NCBI GenBank assembly: GCA_031274075.1 | Contig: JAISQQ010000086.1 | Span: forward strand, 1-7,267 | Length of the DNA stretch: 7,267 nucleotides | Source of the DNA: Accumulibacter sp. | GTDB lineage: Bacteria; Pseudomonadota; Gammaproteobacteria; Burkholderiales; Rhodocyclaceae | Direction of reading: 5' to 3' | Shown: piece after piece, positions 6,446 through 7,267 of the stretch | Numbering within the stretch: the first letter of the stretch is position 1 | Layout: the number at the start of each line of letters is the position of its first letter | The notes under the pieces: model-generated | What the model saw: only the letters and a program-made list of their open reading frames with translations | The model's database searches: none | Told to the model about the DNA's origin: nothing | Program-made: the position numbers and the translations under genes

Positions 6446-6475
6446 TGCATCAGAGTGTTTTGGGTTAAGTGTTTT

Positions 6476-6642
<167 letters not shown>

Positions 6643-6644
<2 letters not shown>

Positions 6645-6672
6645 AACCGGCTTGCGCCGGAACGACGGGGGA
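6643..6672 (+). repeat. Short palindromic repeat of the TGCG-GGAA-TGACGG type
   Basis: The sequence reads GGAACCGGC-TTGC-GCCGGAACGACGGGG, with a CCGGC/GCCGG stem (6647-6651/6656-6660). The minus-strand reading gives the peptide VPAQAG. That peptide is the usual translation of a very common proteobacterial intergenic repeat with TTCCCGC-nTGCG-GGAA-TGACGG structure. This looks like a diverged copy joined directly to the end of element copy C. Assignment is by recall of that family. Confidence 0.5.
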
Positions 6673-6770
6673 AAAATAGGCGCTGTTCGCACTGAGAACC
6701 TGTTCACGATCTTCTCTGGGAGCGCGGCAGGGCCATTGCACTCTGTGGCGTCGTTGGCATCGGCCAGACT

Positions 6771-6800
6771 GTAGGGCGGGAAAGCGCAGCGCCTCCCGCC
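6771..6800 (+). repeat. GTAG-type REP palindrome
   Basis: GTAG (6771-6774) is followed by the stem GGCGGGA (6775-6781) and TCCCGCC (6794-6800), with a small inner GCG/CGC stem. The head GTAGGGCGG is the same as in the REP at 3484-3492, so the two belong to one family. The inner stem and loop differ. Confidence 0.65.
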
Positions 6801-6812
6801 GGTCGTTCTCTC

Positions 6813-6829
6813 CGGCGGCACAGCCGCCG
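6813..6829. repeat. Perfect 7-bp hairpin CGGCGGC-ACA-GCCGCCG
   Basis: The arms 6813-6819 and 6823-6829 pair perfectly around the loop ACA, 12 bp after the REP at 6771-6800. It may be a remnant of a second REP unit. It has no GTAG foot and no T run, so neither REP identity nor a terminator role is supported. Confidence 0.4.
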
Positions 6830-6886
6830 CTCATCGTATTCGACGGCCCTTGAATCGTGTGGCGCGTTGCGTAACATGGAAAGAAC

Positions 6887-6968
6887 CTGGGAGCGCGGAG
6901 CTTCTGCCCCGCAATGACCGGGAGAGCGATACCGCCGCTGTTGCGGGGCAGAAGCCCCGCGCTCCCAG
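6887..6968. repeat. GGGAGCGCGG hairpin repeat, copy 1
   Basis: A 28-nt arm starting CTGGGAGCGCGG and ending CTGCCCCGCAA (6887-6914) pairs with 6941-6968 with one mismatch around a 26-nt loop. The loop's right part, ACCGCCGCTGTTGCGGGG, is almost the same in copy 2. GGGAGCGCGG hairpins are common intergenic repeats in proteobacteria (by recall). There is no T run, so terminator function is not indicated. Confidence 0.75.
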
Positions 6969-7032
6969 CGGAACCGTCGCTGTCTTCACGCACACCGGCC
7001 GATTTTACGTTCACGGAGAGAGTGCGATGGCC

Positions 7033-7119
7033 CTGGGGAGCGTGGAGCGCCCGCCCCGCTTTTGGCCAGCGCCATGACACGGCCGCCGCTGTTGCGGGGC
7101 GGGTGCCCCGCGCTCCCAG
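7033..7119. repeat. GGGAGCGCGG hairpin repeat, copy 2
   Basis: The left arm (7033-7059, CTGGGGAGCGTGGAGCG and so on) pairs with 7094-7119 with one bulge and about three mismatches. The loop region shares CCGCCGCTGTTGCGGGGC with copy 1, so the two are relatives. The right arm is closer to consensus than the left. This copy lies just downstream of the stop of the partial minus-strand gene. Confidence 0.7.
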
Positions 7120-7149
7120 AAAAGATCGCAAGCCGGTTCTGCCCCCCAA

Positions 7150-7267
7150 TCACTTTGCCTGGCGCTTGTAGAAGACTTGTTGTTGCAGGTTTTCCGAGAC
7201 CAGCGCGGCTTCTTTGGCCCATGCGTTGTAAAAGGCCGCGCTGCAAACGCCGGTGGGGGATTTGTCG
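7150..7267 (-). CDS. C-terminal end of an unidentified protein (partial)
   Basis: The minus-strand frame enters at the window edge and runs 38 codons to TGA at 7152-7150. The peptide begins DKSPTGVCSAAFYNAWAK and ends QQQVFYKRQAK. Residue mix and G/C-rich third positions look like real coding sequence, unlike the neighbouring frames. The stretch from about AAFYNAW onward is probably a helix. I do not recognise the family. No start codon lies inside the window. The stop is followed by hairpin repeats rather than a clear terminator. Confidence 0.6.
   Translation of the reverse strand, partial: DKSPTGVCSAAFYNAWAKEAALVSENLQQQVFYKRQAK

Larger units (their letters stand above)
6695..7140. repeat. 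Repeat-filled block framed by a 33-nt imperfect inverted repeat
   Basis: The left arm (6695-6727), starting AGAACC and containing CGATCTT and TCTGGGAGCGCGG, matches the reverse complement of 7108-7140 at 28 of 33 positions. Between them lie a REP (6771-6800), a CGGCGGC hairpin (6813-6829) and two large GGGAGCGCGG hairpins (6887-6968, 7033-7119). No reading frame inside has protein-like composition. The longest frames read through the palindromes. I therefore treat 6643-7149 as non-coding. Confidence 0.5.

Overview
The window is GC-rich DNA of a proteobacterial type. The long 3'-terminal G/C bias in the genes, the AddB-like nuclease and the many extragenic palindromes (GTAG-type REPs and GGGAGCGCGG hairpins) fit a betaproteobacterium, perhaps Rhodocyclales or Accumulibacter-like. 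That placement is inference from style, not a proven identification.

Layout from left to right. A strong sigma70-type promoter drives a tRNA-Val(GAC) gene, followed by a bidirectional intrinsic terminator (1-221). On the minus strand lies a two-gene toxin-antitoxin unit. It pairs a Phd/YefM-like antitoxin (947-1318) with a zeta-toxin-like P-loop kinase (279-950) through a TTGA start/stop overlap. Two matching 7-4-7 palindromes lie at and upstream of its promoter. Next, also on the minus strand, is a complete half-size ABC exporter (1504-3390), then a 300-bp gap full of nested palindromes. A large AddB-like PD-(D/E)XK nuclease with a four-cysteine Fe-S site follows on the minus strand (3692-6445). 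The right end (6643-7149) has no convincing gene and is packed with hairpin repeats. The last 118 bases carry the C-terminal end of a minus-strand gene I do not recognise.

The most distinctive content is a family of modular hairpin elements, with three full copies (1408-1498, 3595-3705, 6476-6644) and one degenerate half copy (256-299). Each full copy has a nearly invariant core of about 43 nt with a CGGGCGC/GCGCCCG stem. The core is flanked by inverted arms made of 7-bp units (CTGTCTT, CTGTCCT and variants). The number of units differs between copies, up to 14 in one arm. These elements sit exactly at gene ends and appear to supply the last codons and stop of two genes. A second family consists of GTAG-headed REP palindromes. 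Two of them are head to head, and their stems differ by compensatory changes. A third family, GGGAGCGCGG hairpins, fills the right end and is framed by a 33-nt imperfect inverted repeat.

The protein genes have little obvious joint function: a TA module beside a tRNA, an exporter, and a recombination-repair nuclease without its usual helicase partner in view. The repeats, rather than the genes, give this window its character.
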